Of a stretch of 34,458 bases of DNA, positions 1 to 7,202 are shown one piece after another. The stretch comes from Gemmatimonadaceae bacterium (GTDB lineage Bacteria; Gemmatimonadota; Gemmatimonadetes; Gemmatimonadales; Gemmatimonadaceae): contig JADZCT010000005.1 of the NCBI GenBank assembly GCA_020851455.1, positions 1 to 34,458 on the forward strand. Reading direction: 5' to 3'. The notes below the pieces were generated by a model that saw only the letters and a program-made list of their open reading frames with translations, was not told the origin of the DNA and did no database searches. How positions within the stretch are numbered: the stretch's first letter is position 1; each line of letters starts with the position of its first letter. The position numbers and the translations under genes are program-made.

Positions 1-341
1 ACAAGGTCCGCCAGCTTGAAGAACGACTGTCGGCGCGCAAGTGGGAAGATTGGGGACTGGTGTTCCCAAGCACGGTCGGCACGCCACTCGAAGGGAACAA
101 CGTCACGCATCGCCTACAGGCGATCCTCAAGGCGCACGGCCTGCCCAAGCTGCGCTTCCACGACCTGCGCCACACGTGCGCGACGCTGCTACTCGCCCAG
201 GGTGTCCACCCGCGCGTGGTGATGGAGATTCTCGGGCATAGCCAGTTCAGCCTCACGATGGACACCTACAGCCACGTCATCCCCGCCCTACAGCGGGATG
301 CCGCGGACCGCATGGAGGCGCTACTAGCCGCGGCCAAGTAG
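1..341 (+). CDS. Tyrosine recombinase (phage-type integrase), C-terminal part
   Basis: This is the 3' end of a site-specific tyrosine recombinase that cuts and rejoins DNA through a tyrosine nucleophile. The reading frame is open from base 3 and the start lies off the left edge. About 112 residues are visible. They hold the catalytic C-terminal signature in order: HDLRHTCATLLLAQG (His-x-x-Arg), then the LGHSQ histidine, then the nucleophile Tyr in DTYSHV. The gene ends 90 bp from the 3' end of a tRNA-Lys gene on the other strand. This is the usual arrangement for an integrative element inserted at a tRNA 3' end, so the body of the element should lie to the left. Family assignment is firm; the element type is unknown. 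Confidence 0.93.
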   Translation, partial: KVRQLEERLSARKWEDWGLVFPSTVGTPLEGNNVTHRLQAILKAHGLPKLRFHDLRHTCATLLLAQGVHPRVVMEILGHSQFSLTMDTYSHVIPALQRDAADRMEALLAAAK

Positions 342-351
342 CTCCGCGTGG

Positions 352-375
352 GTTGGTGTCAGCGTTGGTGTCAAA
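352..375. repeat. Two tandem copies of a 12-bp unit
   Basis: GTTGGTGTCAGC is followed by GTTGGTGTCAAA, so ten of twelve bases repeat exactly in tandem. The repeat lies between the integrase stop codon and the tRNA-Lys gene. Arm-type recombinase sites are often short direct repeats in this kind of place, but that role is only inferred. Confidence 0.6.
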
Positions 376-392
376 CCGCGCGAGGGACGCAG

Positions 393-420
393 AAGGGACG
401 GCCCACTCGGGCGGTCCCTT
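393..420. terminator. Hairpin between integrase and tRNA-Lys
   Basis: The arms AAGGGAC-G-GCCC and GGGC-G-GTCCCTT pair in 11 positions with one G-G mismatch, around an ACTC loop. The plus strand continues with CCTTGT, a weak T-containing tail. It could end the integrase transcript on the plus strand and the tRNA transcript on the minus strand. Confidence 0.5.
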
Positions 421-430
421 CCTTGTCGTG

Positions 431-506
431 TGGTGACCCCGGTAGGACTCGAACCTACAACCGAGTGATTAAGAGTCACTTGCTCTGCCAATTGAGCAAA
501 GGGCGC
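431..506 (-). tRNA. tRNA-Lys (CTT), with mismatched acceptor stem
   Basis: The D stem (GCTC/GAGC), anticodon stem (AGTGA/TCACT) with loop CTCTTAA, variable loop and T arm (GTAGG/CCTAC) are all intact, and the gene ends in an encoded CCA. The acceptor is abnormal. The 5' strand GCGCCCT faces CGGGGTC, so only four of seven pairs form; a matching strand would be AGGGCGC. The 3' end faces the integrase gene. A likely reason is that this end was supplied by the integrated element and the gene is an attachment-site hybrid. Whether it is still charged is uncertain. Confidence 0.82.
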
Positions 507-573
507 GACGAACAACCGCACATCAGACCGCGTAATTCCCGTCGCGCACGAGCACTCACCACAACCGCCCAGA

Positions 574-647
574 CGCGCCAGGAGGGAATCGAACCCCCGA
601 CCTGGAGCTTAGAAGGCTCCCGCTCTATCCAACTGAGCTACTGGCGC
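574..647 (-). tRNA. tRNA-Arg (TCT)
   Basis: Full cloverleaf: acceptor GCGCCAG/CTGGCGC, D stem GCTC/GAGC, anticodon stem GGAGC/GCTCC with loop CTTCTAA (anticodon TCT, reading AGA), T arm GGGGG/CCCTC with TTCGATT loop, discriminator G. CCA is not encoded. It sits between tRNA-Pro and tRNA-Lys on the same strand, probably in one transcript. Confidence 0.96.
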
Positions 648-736
648 CAAGGTCAGACCGTTCGCCACTTGCGGACCCGCACGCCTCACTCCGCACCGCA
701 CATCCGGCGTCACTTCACTGCAAGCATCGCGTGCAA

Positions 737-810
737 TCGGGGCGGCCGGATTCGAACCGGCGACCTCCTGCTCCCAAAGCAGGCGCGATACCGGGCTACG
801 CTACGCCCCG
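737..810 (-). tRNA. tRNA-Pro (TGG)
   Basis: Full cloverleaf: acceptor CGGGGCG/CGCCCCG, anticodon stem CCTGC/GCAGG with loop TTTGGGA (anticodon TGG), T arm GCCGG/CCGGC with TTCGAAT loop, discriminator A. CCA is not encoded. It is the first tRNA of the trio and lies 75 bp past the end of rdgB. Nothing recognisable was seen in bases 811-885. Confidence 0.96.
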
Positions 811-885
811 CGAAGCCAAGCGGGAATCATAGCGCCACGATGCACACGATGGAAGCGGGGCCGCGTCACCTCGAGTGCTCCGTCC

Positions 886-1575
886 TCACTGCCCGTGCCC
901 GAACGATGCGCGCAGGAGCTGGATCGCGGCCCGCACGGCGCGGCCACGGTGGCTGACACCCTGCTTTGCGGCAACGGATGCCTCTGCGAAAGTCGCACCG
1001 AGTTCGTCGGAAACGAAATAGGGGTCGTAGCCGAAGCCGCCAGCCCCGCGCGGCGCCGGCGCGATCGCCCCGGCGCACTCTCCCCTTGCAGAGACCTCTC
1101 CGCCGCTCCATGCGATCGCGGCAACGCACACGTAACGCGCACGACGATTCGCCCCGCCGGCAAGCTCGGCAATGAGGCGCTCGTTGTTCGCCGCATCGAG
1201 CGAGGCGCCACTCAATCCCGCCACCCACGCCCATCGCCTGCTCCGCACACCGGGAGCTCCGCCCAGGGCGTCCACGGCGAGCCCCGAGTCGTCGGCGAGC
1301 ACCGGGCGGCCGCCGCCGCGCGCGCTGAACCAACGCGCCTTCGCGAGCGCATTCTCTTCGAACGTGTCGAACGCCTCGATTGTGTCCTCTTCAGGGGACT
1401 CCGCGACTTCAAGGTCATCCAGTGTGAGCGGGATGAATCCCGCGGCCGCGACGAGCGGCGCAAGCTCGCGCACCTTTCCTGCGTTGCGCGTTGCCAGCAC
1501 GACCTCCAGGCGCGGCGCCCGCGGGCGAGCGTCCTTGCAGGCGTCAGGCGCCAAGTGCGCGGGCCTGCGCTTCAT
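886..1575 (-). CDS. rdgB: RdgB/HAM1 non-canonical purine NTP pyrophosphatase
   Basis: Hydrolyses dITP, XTP and related damaged nucleotides to monophosphates, keeping them out of DNA and RNA. Family motifs appear in order: [12 protein letters not shown] (phosphate binding), [28 protein letters not shown] and SHRGRAV near the C-terminus. The ATG at 1575 gives 229 residues with about 20 extra N-terminal residues. A TTG at 1554 would give a more typical length, and an ATG at 1617 also exists. Any of these starts within or next to the end of rph, so the two genes overlap and are likely translationally coupled. It is the last protein gene before the tRNA trio. Function is certain; the start is not. 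Confidence 0.93.
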   Translation of the reverse strand: MKRRPAHLAPDACKDARPRAPRLEVVLATRNAGKVRELAPLVAAAGFIPLTLDDLEVAESPEEDTIEAFDTFEENALAKARWFSARGGGRPVLADDSGLAVDALGGAPGVRSRRWAWVAGLSGASLDAANNERLIAELAGGANRRARYVCVAAIAWSGGEVSARGECAGAIAPAPRGAGGFGYDPYFVSDELGATFAEASVAAKQGVSHRGRAVRAAIQLLRASFGHGQ

Positions 1576-2284
1576 CGAGGCGGCGAATTCCCTGCTCCGC
1601 GAGTGACAGCAACGCATCCAGATCGCGACGCCCGAAGGTGCCGTGCTCGCCGGTACCCTGCACTTCCACGAAGCGACCCTCGCTGCTCATCACTACGTTC
1701 ATGTCCACCGCAGCACGCGCGTCCTCCGAGTAATCGAGGTCCACGCGCGGCTCGCCGTCCACGACGCCCACGCTCACGGCCGCCACCCGGCGCATCACGG
1801 GCGAGGCGGCGATGCGGCCGGTTGCCGCCATCCACGCGAACGCATCCACGACGGCGACACACGCACCGGTGATTGCCGCGGTCCGCGTGCCCCCATCCGC
1901 CTGCAGCACGTCGCAGTCAACCTTGAGAGTGTACTCGCCGAACGCAAAGTCATCGAGCATGGCGCGCACGCTGCGCCCGATGAGCCGCTGGATCTCCTGT
2001 GTGCGCCCCTGCACTTTGTCGCGCTCGCGCGCCGTGCGGGTGTGCGTTGCGCGAGGGAGCATCGCATACTCGGCGGTGAGCCAGCCCTCTCCGCGGCCCT
2101 TCTTCCACCCTGGCACGCCGTCCTCGACGGAGACCGCGCAGAGCACGCGCGTTTCGCCAAACCCGGCAAGGCAGGAGCCCTCCGCGTACCGGGCGGCTCC
2201 GCGCTCGAGCACGACCGGGCGCAGTGCAGCCGCCGCCCGGGCATCGCGACGCGCCGCCGGCTGGCTCACGCGGGGTCCTGGCAT
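1544..2284 (-). CDS. rph: Ribonuclease PH
   Basis: Phosphorolytic 3'-5' exoribonuclease that trims tRNA 3' ends, leaving nucleoside diphosphates. The ATG at 2284 gives 246 residues, close to the family norm. Visible hallmarks are [53 protein letters not shown] and [21 protein letters not shown]. The start overlaps the end of rfaE2 by 19 bases and the end overlaps the start of rdgB. The rph-rdgB pairing is widespread in bacteria and fits nucleotide/RNA housekeeping. The reading frame continues further upstream without family similarity, so that part is excluded. Confidence 0.95.
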   Translation of the reverse strand: MPGPRVSQPAARRDARAAAALRPVVLERGAARYAEGSCLAGFGETRVLCAVSVEDGVPGWKKGRGEGWLTAEYAMLPRATHTRTARERDKVQGRTQEIQRLIGRSVRAMLDDFAFGEYTLKVDCDVLQADGGTRTAAITGACVAVVDAFAWMAATGRIAASPVMRRVAAVSVGVVDGEPRVDLDYSEDARAAVDMNVVMSSEGRFVEVQGTGEHGTFGRRDLDALLSLAEQGIRRLDEAQARALGA

Positions 2285-2736
2285 CGCTCGCCGATCACGC
2301 GGGCAATCGTGCCAGTGGTGGAATAACCGCTCGTGAGCGGAACGATTACCACGCGGCCGCCGTGCGCGACCACGTCGTGCGCGCCGATGACGGCGTCGGG
2401 AGCGTAGTCGCCGCCCTTCACGATGACGTCGGGGCGAAGCGCCCGCACGAGGTCGAGCGGCGTATCCTCGTCGAAGACGACCACGGCGTCCACGCACTCG
2501 AGTGCGCCGAGCAGGAAGGCGCGTTCGTCATGACCGCGCACGGGACGGCCGGAGCCTTTGAGGCGGCGTACGGATGCGTCGCTGTTCACCCCGACAACCA
2601 GCGCGTCGGCCTCGGAGCGCGCCGCGCACAGCACGTCAACGTGCCCGCGATGAAGCAGGTCAAACACGCCATTGGTGAATGCGACCGGCCCTCGCCGCTC
2701 GCGGCGCCACGCGGCCGCTGCGTCGCGCATCATCAC
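2266..2736 (-). CDS. rfaE2: D-glycero-beta-D-manno-heptose 1-phosphate adenylyltransferase
   Basis: Transfers AMP to heptose 1-phosphate, making the ADP-heptose precursor of the LPS inner core. The 156-residue protein is a single nucleotidyltransferase domain: [17 protein letters not shown] (HxGH motif), [25 protein letters not shown] and [11 protein letters not shown] at the end. It equals the C-terminal domain of E. coli HldE; the kinase half is not in this window. Three ATG codons open the frame (2736, 2733, 2730), so the start is uncertain by two residues. It lies in a run with an LptE-like lipoprotein, which supports an LPS role. Confidence 0.92.
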   Translation of the reverse strand: MMMRDAAAAWRRERRGPVAFTNGVFDLLHRGHVDVLCAARSEADALVVGVNSDASVRRLKGSGRPVRGHDERAFLLGALECVDAVVVFDEDTPLDLVRALRPDVIVKGGDYAPDAVIGAHDVVAHGGRVVIVPLTSGYSTTGTIARVIGERCQDPA

Positions 2737-2762
2737 CTTTCGGGACGGGTCGAGCCGCGAAA

Positions 2763-3116
2763 TCAGAACGGCCCCGTGGCCTGAGGACTCAGCCGGATCT
2801 CCTTCACGAATCCCGGAAGCTCGATGTTGTGGTAATACTCGGCCCAGATCAGGATCAGCTTGTCCGTTCGCTTGACGTGGACGGAACGCGCCGCTTCAGG
2901 GAGCCCGAGCGAGTCGGCATATTCGGCGAGGCGACGCTTGATGACCGCGTCGGAGCGGTTGCCGGCGAACCGCACCTCCTGCTTCATCGCGTCCTCGAAC
3001 TGGTAGTAGGTCCAGGCGACCTGCCCGATGTTCACACCGAAGTACACGAGCGCCGCGCCAAGGAGAACGGACGCGAGGCACCCAAGCGTTGACTTTCCCG
3101 CCCTGCGGCTCACCAT
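2763..3116 (-). CDS. Small single-pass membrane protein, unknown function
   Basis: 117 residues. A hydrophobic segment at about 12-32 (LGCLASVLLGAALVYFGVNI) follows a basic N-terminus, giving one transmembrane helix with the rest probably outside the cytoplasm. The remainder is charged and soluble-looking, with DAMKQEVRFAGNRSDAVIKRR and a C-terminal strand-like part. It starts with ATGGTGA overlapping the stop of the LptE-like gene by 7 bases, so the two are probably made together. I do not recognise a family with confidence. Position between lptE-like and rfaE2 suggests an envelope role, by context only. Confidence 0.75.
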   Translation of the reverse strand: MVSRRAGKSTLGCLASVLLGAALVYFGVNIGQVAWTYYQFEDAMKQEVRFAGNRSDAVIKRRLAEYADSLGLPEAARSVHVKRTDKLILIWAEYYHNIELPGFVKEIRLSPQATGPF

Positions 3117-3643
3117 TGCGACTGCGCTCCCTCGATGACCTCATTGACGATCCGTTCGACGGCCTGCTTGCGTCCGGCCGGCTCATCACTCTCGGCGTAG
3201 TCGCCTTCGGCGCTCACCCCCTTCTTCGACCACAGCACCTTCCCGGTAGTCTGGTCCACGATCTCCACGTCCACGCGCACCTGCAGCCGGCGCCGCGCGG
3301 AAGTCGCCTGGGCCGGGTTGGCGCTGAACGCGACGGGAACGTCCATATCGTAGTTGACGATCGTTCCGCGCACCACGGCACTGGCGCGGTCTTCGGCCGC
3401 TTCGCGCAAGCCGAGCCGCGAAGAAAATCCCTTGCGGAGCGCGTCGGCGAGTTCGCGCTGCAGGTCGGTCGAAATGGTCTGGTTGTCAAAGGGGAGGATC
3501 GCCACCGTCTTGATGTGCGACGGGAGGCCGCCACCGTGGAGGCCGTAGCGCCACAGGCACCCCTGCGCGCCAAACAGGAGCCCGGCGAAGAACAGCGCGC
3601 GCAGCGCGCGCGTGCCGTACGGGCGTCGCATCCGACCGGTCAT
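3110..3643 (-). CDS. lptE: LptE-like LPS-assembly lipoprotein
   Basis: A predicted outer-membrane lipoprotein of 177 residues. The signal peptide has a basic N-terminus, a hydrophobic core and a lipobox ending in GAQGC, with Cys29 as the lipidated residue. The mature part resembles the LptE family: YGLHGGGLPSHIKTVAILPFDN, a helix like LQRELADALRKGF, then strands with VRGTIVNYDMDV and VDVEIVDQTTGKVLWSKKG. LptE plugs the LptD barrel that places LPS at the surface. ATG (3643) overlaps the thioesterase stop as ATGA. Family assignment is good; the exact partnership with LptD is inferred, since lptD is not in the window. Confidence 0.78.
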   Translation of the reverse strand: MTGRMRRPYGTRALRALFFAGLLFGAQGCLWRYGLHGGGLPSHIKTVAILPFDNQTISTDLQRELADALRKGFSSRLGLREAAEDRASAVVRGTIVNYDMDVPVAFSANPAQATSARRRLQVRVDVEIVDQTTGKVLWSKKGVSAEGDYAESDEPAGRKQAVERIVNEVIEGAQSQW

Positions 3644-4035
3644 TCCGAAGCCGCCGCGAGGCGTCCGCGAAGCTCCGCGGGCATGGCGACCGGCCGCTGG
3701 GCGCCATCAACCGACACCAGCACCGTGCGCGCCGTGGCGAGGCGAACATCGTCGGCGGGGCGCGTGATCGTGTACTCGAATGCGACGGCCCTCGACCGCA
3801 CATCGGCCAGCCGCGTCTCGATCCGGATGATCTCGTCGTAACGCGCCGGGGCCAGATAGCGCACCTGCGCATCGGCGACGGCGAGCCGGACGCCGTCGCG
3901 CTCCACGTCGGCGTAGCTCTTGAAGTGCTCGCGAATGAAGTCCGTACGGCCCATCTCGCACCAGACGAGATAGTTCGCATGGTACGCAACGCCCATCTGG
4001 TCGGTCTCGGCGTAGCGTACTCTGGTTTCGGTCAT
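3640..4035 (-). CDS. YbgC-like acyl-CoA thioesterase (hotdog fold)
   Basis: A 131-residue single-domain 4-hydroxybenzoyl-CoA-thioesterase-type protein expected to hydrolyse acyl-CoA. The N-terminus shows the family active-site segment RVRYAETDQMGVAYHANYL followed by VWCEMGRTDFIREHF. The Asp in DQMG is the expected catalytic residue. I chose the ATG at 4035 because the motif begins a few residues later; the open frame further upstream runs into the divergent promoter region. First gene of the envelope/nucleotide run, overlapping lptE by ATGA. YbgC proteins are often linked with envelope gene clusters, but the substrate cannot be read from sequence. Confidence 0.88.
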   Translation of the reverse strand: MTETRVRYAETDQMGVAYHANYLVWCEMGRTDFIREHFKSYADVERDGVRLAVADAQVRYLAPARYDEIIRIETRLADVRSRAVAFEYTITRPADDVRLATARTVLVSVDGAQRPVAMPAELRGRLAAASE

Positions 4036-4074
4036 TGTCCGGGACACCAGCGAGAGTGAGGCGCGGCAGTCGGC

Positions 4075-4103
4075 TTTGTAAAGCGCCATGCGGAAGCTAG
4101 GTT
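4075..4103 (+). promoter_or_regulatory. Weak candidate promoter for the LpxH-like gene
   Basis: TTTGTA, 17 bases, TAGGTT. Each hexamer matches the sigma-70 consensus at three positions. The -10 box ends 9 bases before the ATG, so a start here would give an almost leaderless mRNA, as at 20258. The -35 is poor, so confidence is low. Confidence 0.25.
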
Positions 4104-4112
4104 CCCGGTCGC

Positions 4113-4874
4113 ATGCGCCCGCACCTGCCAACGCCCGCTTACGTGATTTCCGATGCGCATATCGGCGCGGCGCAGCCGGAGGCGGAGCGGACTCTCGTCA
4201 CATTCGCTGCAGGTGCGGCACGCGATGCGAGGGCGCTCGTAATCAACGGCGATCTCTTCGATTTCTGGTTCGAGTGGCGGCGTGTGATGCCCCGCGCCGG
4301 CTACCGGGCGCTCGCGGCGCTCGCGGCGCTGCGAGAGGCAGGCGTGGACGTACTCTGGATCGCCGGGAACCACGACTGCTGGGGCGGCGGGCCGCTCACC
4401 GATGCAGGCGTGTCCTACCACGTTGGGCCGTGGCGCGGCACGATCGGATCGTGGGAGACGCTCATCGAGCACGGCGACGGGCTGCGCGACGCCGAGGACG
4501 CCCCGTACAGGCGGCTGAGGGCCGTGCTCCGCAACCGGGCGGCGACCTGGGCATTCCGCCACCTGCTCCATCCTGACTGGGCGACTGGACTGGCCAGCCG
4601 CACGTCGCACACGAGCCGCAACATGCGCCCGCGTGACGGCGGCGAAGGACTGCGCAGCGTCGCGCTGGCGCGACTTGCAGCCGAGCCTGGGCTGGATCTC
4701 TACCTCTACGGCCACAGCCACGCCGAAGCGCTGGAGCGCGCGCCCGCAGGGGGAGTGTACGCCAACCCCGGCGCCTGGATGGACTGCCCGCAGGCAGTGA
4801 AGATCCTCGACGATCGCGTATCGCTGGTTCGCGTGGAGGGCAGGCCGCGAATCACTGGCGAGTTGCGACGATAA
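4113..4874 (+). CDS. LpxH-like metallophosphoesterase
   Basis: A calcineurin-type phosphoesterase of 253 residues with all metal-binding motifs in order: YVISDAHIG (residues 10-18), INGDLFDFWFEW (44-55), AGNHD, and LYGHSHAEALE near the C-terminus. This layout, particularly DLFDFWFEW, resembles LpxH, which cleaves UDP-2,3-diacylglucosamine to lipid X in lipid A synthesis. LpxH usually has GNRD where this protein has GNHD, so it may be a divergent LpxH or a relative with another substrate. It is transcribed away from the LPS-linked minus-strand run across a 77-bp gap. Confidence 0.85.
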   Translation: MRPHLPTPAYVISDAHIGAAQPEAERTLVTFAAGAARDARALVINGDLFDFWFEWRRVMPRAGYRALAALAALREAGVDVLWIAGNHDCWGGGPLTDAGVSYHVGPWRGTIGSWETLIEHGDGLRDAEDAPYRRLRAVLRNRAATWAFRHLLHPDWATGLASRTSHTSRNMRPRDGGEGLRSVALARLAAEPGLDLYLYGHSHAEALERAPAGGVYANPGAWMDCPQAVKILDDRVSLVRVEGRPRITGELRR

Positions 4875-4888
4875 ACCGGCTCCGCCGT

Positions 4889-4905
4889 GGGCGAACCCGT
4901 CGCCC
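4889..4905. terminator. Possible hairpin between convergent genes
   Basis: GGGCGA / TCGCCC with a five-base loop, in the 50-bp gap where the LpxH-like gene and the membrane-protein gene converge. Outer bases can extend the pairing with a bulge. There is no T tract, so the assignment rests mainly on position. Confidence 0.25.
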
Positions 4906-4924
4906 GGGCGGCAACGCCGAGCGG

Positions 4925-5500
4925 TCACCGCGATTGGATCCAGACGCCGAGGCCCACCCCTCGCGGCAGGTTGGTCGCGCGCAACTTCACGTGCTCGGGG
5001 AGGTCCCACAGTTGCGAGGCGACGAACGCCTCGGCCCCGGCAACGAGGTGATTGAACACCAACACCGCACTCCAGTCTTCGAGTTGGAGACGGCGCGCGC
5101 GCACCAGCGAGTCTGAATACGCGGGCGCGAGCCATGCCGCGACGACGGGATTGCCGTTGGCATCCGTCTGCGCGACGCCGGTCTGTTCGTTGATCGAGTA
5201 TCGCAACGGGACGGAGTCGCGTCTGAACGCCCTGGCCAGCCGAAGCTCGTCGGAAGTTCGGTGGATGACAGCGATTGCGACGGCCTCCACGAGGAAGAAC
5301 CCCGCACCGACGATGGGTCGGCCGAGCCTGGCCTGCGCGAGGCCGGGCACTGCGAGCGAATACAAGAACGCCCGGCCAGGGCTGAGCGGAAGCCGGGCCG
5401 TGTCGGCGACTCCAGCCGGCGACAGACGCTGTGCCGTCGCCATCGCAGGCGCACCGGCGGCGAAGCCGGCCGCGCCAAACGCGACGTGAAGCCACCGCAT
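4925..5500 (-). CDS. Exported or membrane protein, unknown function
   Basis: 191 residues from ATG 5500 (a GTG lies directly before it). The N-terminus looks like a signal peptide, with a hydrophobic run ending near APAMATAQRL. A second hydrophobic stretch, AGFFLVEAVAIAVIH, follows a small motif SLAVPGLAQARLGRP. That proline/glycine-rich motif before a membrane segment recalls the DUF5683 type seen in other bacteria, but the match is from memory and weak. The gene starts 24 bp after tRNA-Sec and is probably in the selD transcript. A longer open frame upstream runs through the tRNA and is not coding. No function is proposed. Confidence 0.72.
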   Translation of the reverse strand: MRWLHVAFGAAGFAAGAPAMATAQRLSPAGVADTARLPLSPGRAFLYSLAVPGLAQARLGRPIVGAGFFLVEAVAIAVIHRTSDELRLARAFRRDSVPLRYSINEQTGVAQTDANGNPVVAAWLAPAYSDSLVRARRLQLEDWSAVLVFNHLVAGAEAFVASQLWDLPEHVKLRATNLPRGVGLGVWIQSR

Positions 5501-5524
5501 CACGGCGCGCAGCCGCGCCGACCG

Positions 5525-5621
5525 TGGCGGGAGCGCGTGGGAATCGAACCCACCCAACCCGACATCGTCAGGTCGCACCAGTTTTGAAGACTGAGGGAAC
5601 CACCAGGCTCCATTCGCCCCC
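5525..5621 (-). tRNA. selC: tRNA-Sec (TCA), selenocysteine
   Basis: 97 bases with the hallmarks of selenocysteine tRNA. The anticodon loop CTTCAAA carries TCA. The D stem is six pairs (GGAGCC/GGTTCC) closed by a four-base TGGT loop. A long variable arm CCTGAC-GAT-GTCGGG forms six pairs. The T stem is GTGGG/CCCAC with TTCGATT. The acceptor has an extended eight-position layout, GGGGGCGA against GCGCTCCC, with one wobble and one terminal mismatch; discriminator G and CCA are encoded. It reads UGA during selenoprotein synthesis. It lies 24 bp after selD. Confidence 0.95.
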
Positions 5622-5645
5622 GGATTCACGGCCGCGGCCCCGGGC

Positions 5646-6707
5646 TCAGGCGACGACGAGGGGATGACGGCCGGCCGCAAGCACGCAGCCCACCACCACA
5701 GCATGAGGAATCGCGGCAATATATCCCCCCACGGCGCCGGGCTTCAGAGCCACCAGGAGCCCGCCCGAGGTCTGCGGGTCGAGGAGCACCGCGCGGGCAG
5801 TACTGGTAACATCGCCCCAGTCTACCGTCGGATCGAGGTACGCAGCGTTGCGCGCAGCGCCTCCCGTGAGCGCACCGTGCTCAACCATGGCAGCGGTGCC
5901 GTGCAACATGGGGATGGCAGCCGACTCGATCCGTACGGTCACGCCACTCGCCCGCGCGAGGTGGGAGGCGTGCCCAAGAAGCCCGAAGCCCGTGATATCG
6001 GTGGCGCAGCGTGCTCCGGCGACCAACGCCGCACGGCTGGCATCGCGGTTCAGCGACATCATCGAGGCCGCGAGCGCGAACCGCTCGGCTTCGGGCAGGA
6101 TTCCCTGCTTGGCCGCCGTAGCCAGGATGCCAGTGCCCAGGGGCTTGGTGAGGACGAGCACGTCCCCCGGCGCTGCGGCGGCGTTGGTGAGCACCCGATC
6201 CGGGTGCACTGTCCCGGTGACGGCGAGGCCGTACTTGAGTTCGTCGTCCTGGATGCTGTGACCACCAACGACGCTCGCTCCCGCTTCGTGCACCGCGTCC
6301 TGGCCTCCGCGTAGCACCTCGGAGAGGACGCCAAGGTCGAGGTGGCCCACCGGGAAGGCAACGATGTTCATTGCCGTGATTGCTTCTCCACCCATGGCGA
6401 AGACGTCAGAAAGCGCGTTCGCCGCAGCGACGCGGCCGAACTCATAGGGGTCGTCGAGGATCGGCGCGAAGAAGTCCACCGTCTGTACGAGGGCGAGTTC
6501 CTGCGAGAGGCGAAATATCCCGGCGTCGTCGAAGGTCTCGTGACCGACGAGCAGGCGCGGGTCGTTCCCGCGCGTGAGCGGCGCCAGAGCCTGCTTCAGG
6601 TCGAGCGGGCCCATCTTGGCGGCGCATCCGGCGCAGCGCGCCCACTCCGTGAGGCGCACGGCGGCGGCGCCAGCGGTGACCGGAGGCGCGCCGGGTACGG
6701 TGGTCAC
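5646..6707 (-). CDS. selD: Selenide, water dikinase (selenophosphate synthetase)
   Basis: Makes selenophosphate from selenide and ATP, the selenium donor for Sec-tRNA and selenouridine. The glycine-rich N-terminal motif is CAGCAAKMGP, placing the catalytic Cys at residue 28 and Lys at 31. The Sec/Cys position is therefore Cys, so this enzyme needs no selenocysteine itself. Further motifs: TVDFFAPILDDPYEFGRVAAANALSDV (read in parts), VVGGHSIQDDELKYGL and DPQTSGGLL. The GTG at 6707 gives 353 residues, near the E. coli length of 347; a longer frame would run into ridA. Followed directly by tRNA-Sec. selA and selB are not in the window. Confidence 0.95.
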   Translation of the reverse strand: MTTVPGAPPVTAGAAAVRLTEWARCAGCAAKMGPLDLKQALAPLTRGNDPRLLVGHETFDDAGIFRLSQELALVQTVDFFAPILDDPYEFGRVAAANALSDVFAMGGEAITAMNIVAFPVGHLDLGVLSEVLRGGQDAVHEAGASVVGGHSIQDDELKYGLAVTGTVHPDRVLTNAAAAPGDVLVLTKPLGTGILATAAKQGILPEAERFALAASMMSLNRDASRAALVAGARCATDITGFGLLGHASHLARASGVTVRIESAAIPMLHGTAAMVEHGALTGGAARNAAYLDPTVDWGDVTSTARAVLLDPQTSGGLLVALKPGAVGGYIAAIPHAVVVGCVLAAGRHPLVVA

Positions 6708-6720
6708 TCCCCCGCCGCGC

Positions 6721-7107
6721 CTAGGGAACCTTCGCGACGCACTCGATCTCCACGCGCGCCCCCCGGGGAAGCGCGGCAACGGCCACGGTGGATCTGGCTG
6801 GCCGCGCGTCACCGAGGTGTCGCGCGTAGACCTCGTTCACGCTCGCAAAGTCGCCCATGTCCACCAGGAAGATCGTGGTCTTGACGACATCTTTCCACGC
6901 GCACCCTGAGTTCCCGAGGACGGCGGCCAGATTCGCCAGCACGCGATCGGCCTGCGCGGCGACGTCATCGCCGCCAACGGCCTGCGCTGTGGCCGGATCC
7001 AGGGGAATTTGCCCGGCGGTGAAGAGGAAACCGCCGGCGGTCACTGCCTGCGAGTAGGGACCGATGGCAGCGGGGGCGTCCTTGGTGGTCTGGTACTGCA
7101 CTGGCAT
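6721..7107 (-). CDS. ridA: RidA family reactive intermediate deaminase
   Basis: 128 residues, the usual length for this family, which hydrolyses 2-aminoacrylate and other enamines/imines to ketoacids. Signature parts are present: AIGPYSQAV at the start, FTAGQIPLDP, then ARSTVAVAALPRGARVEIECVA with the Arg and Glu of the active site. It lies between tatD (95 bp upstream) and selD (13 bp downstream). The 95-bp gap holds a plausible ribosome-binding purine run before the ATG and otherwise nothing that I recognise. Confidence 0.95.
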   Translation of the reverse strand: MPVQYQTTKDAPAAIGPYSQAVTAGGFLFTAGQIPLDPATAQAVGGDDVAAQADRVLANLAAVLGNSGCAWKDVVKTTIFLVDMGDFASVNEVYARHLGDARPARSTVAVAALPRGARVEIECVAKVP

Positions 7108-7202
7108 CTCTCAGTCACTCCTGGTTGATGGCTGGCATTCCGGCACGGATGGTCGCGTAACGCCGATGGCGTCGCCGAGGTGGGCCACTGAGGCCATCCC
7201 TC

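Noticed and set aside
348-956. A plus-strand open frame running across the three tRNA genes
   Set aside because: It only exists because stop codons are rare here; the region is occupied by tRNAs on the other strand.
4032-5495. A 487-codon minus-strand open frame opposite the LpxH-like gene
   Set aside because: The plus-strand phosphoesterase carries all metal-binding motifs; the minus frame has none.
5501-5719. N-terminal extension of the membrane protein gene through tRNA-Sec
   Set aside because: It reads through a structured tRNA; the signal peptide starts only after it.
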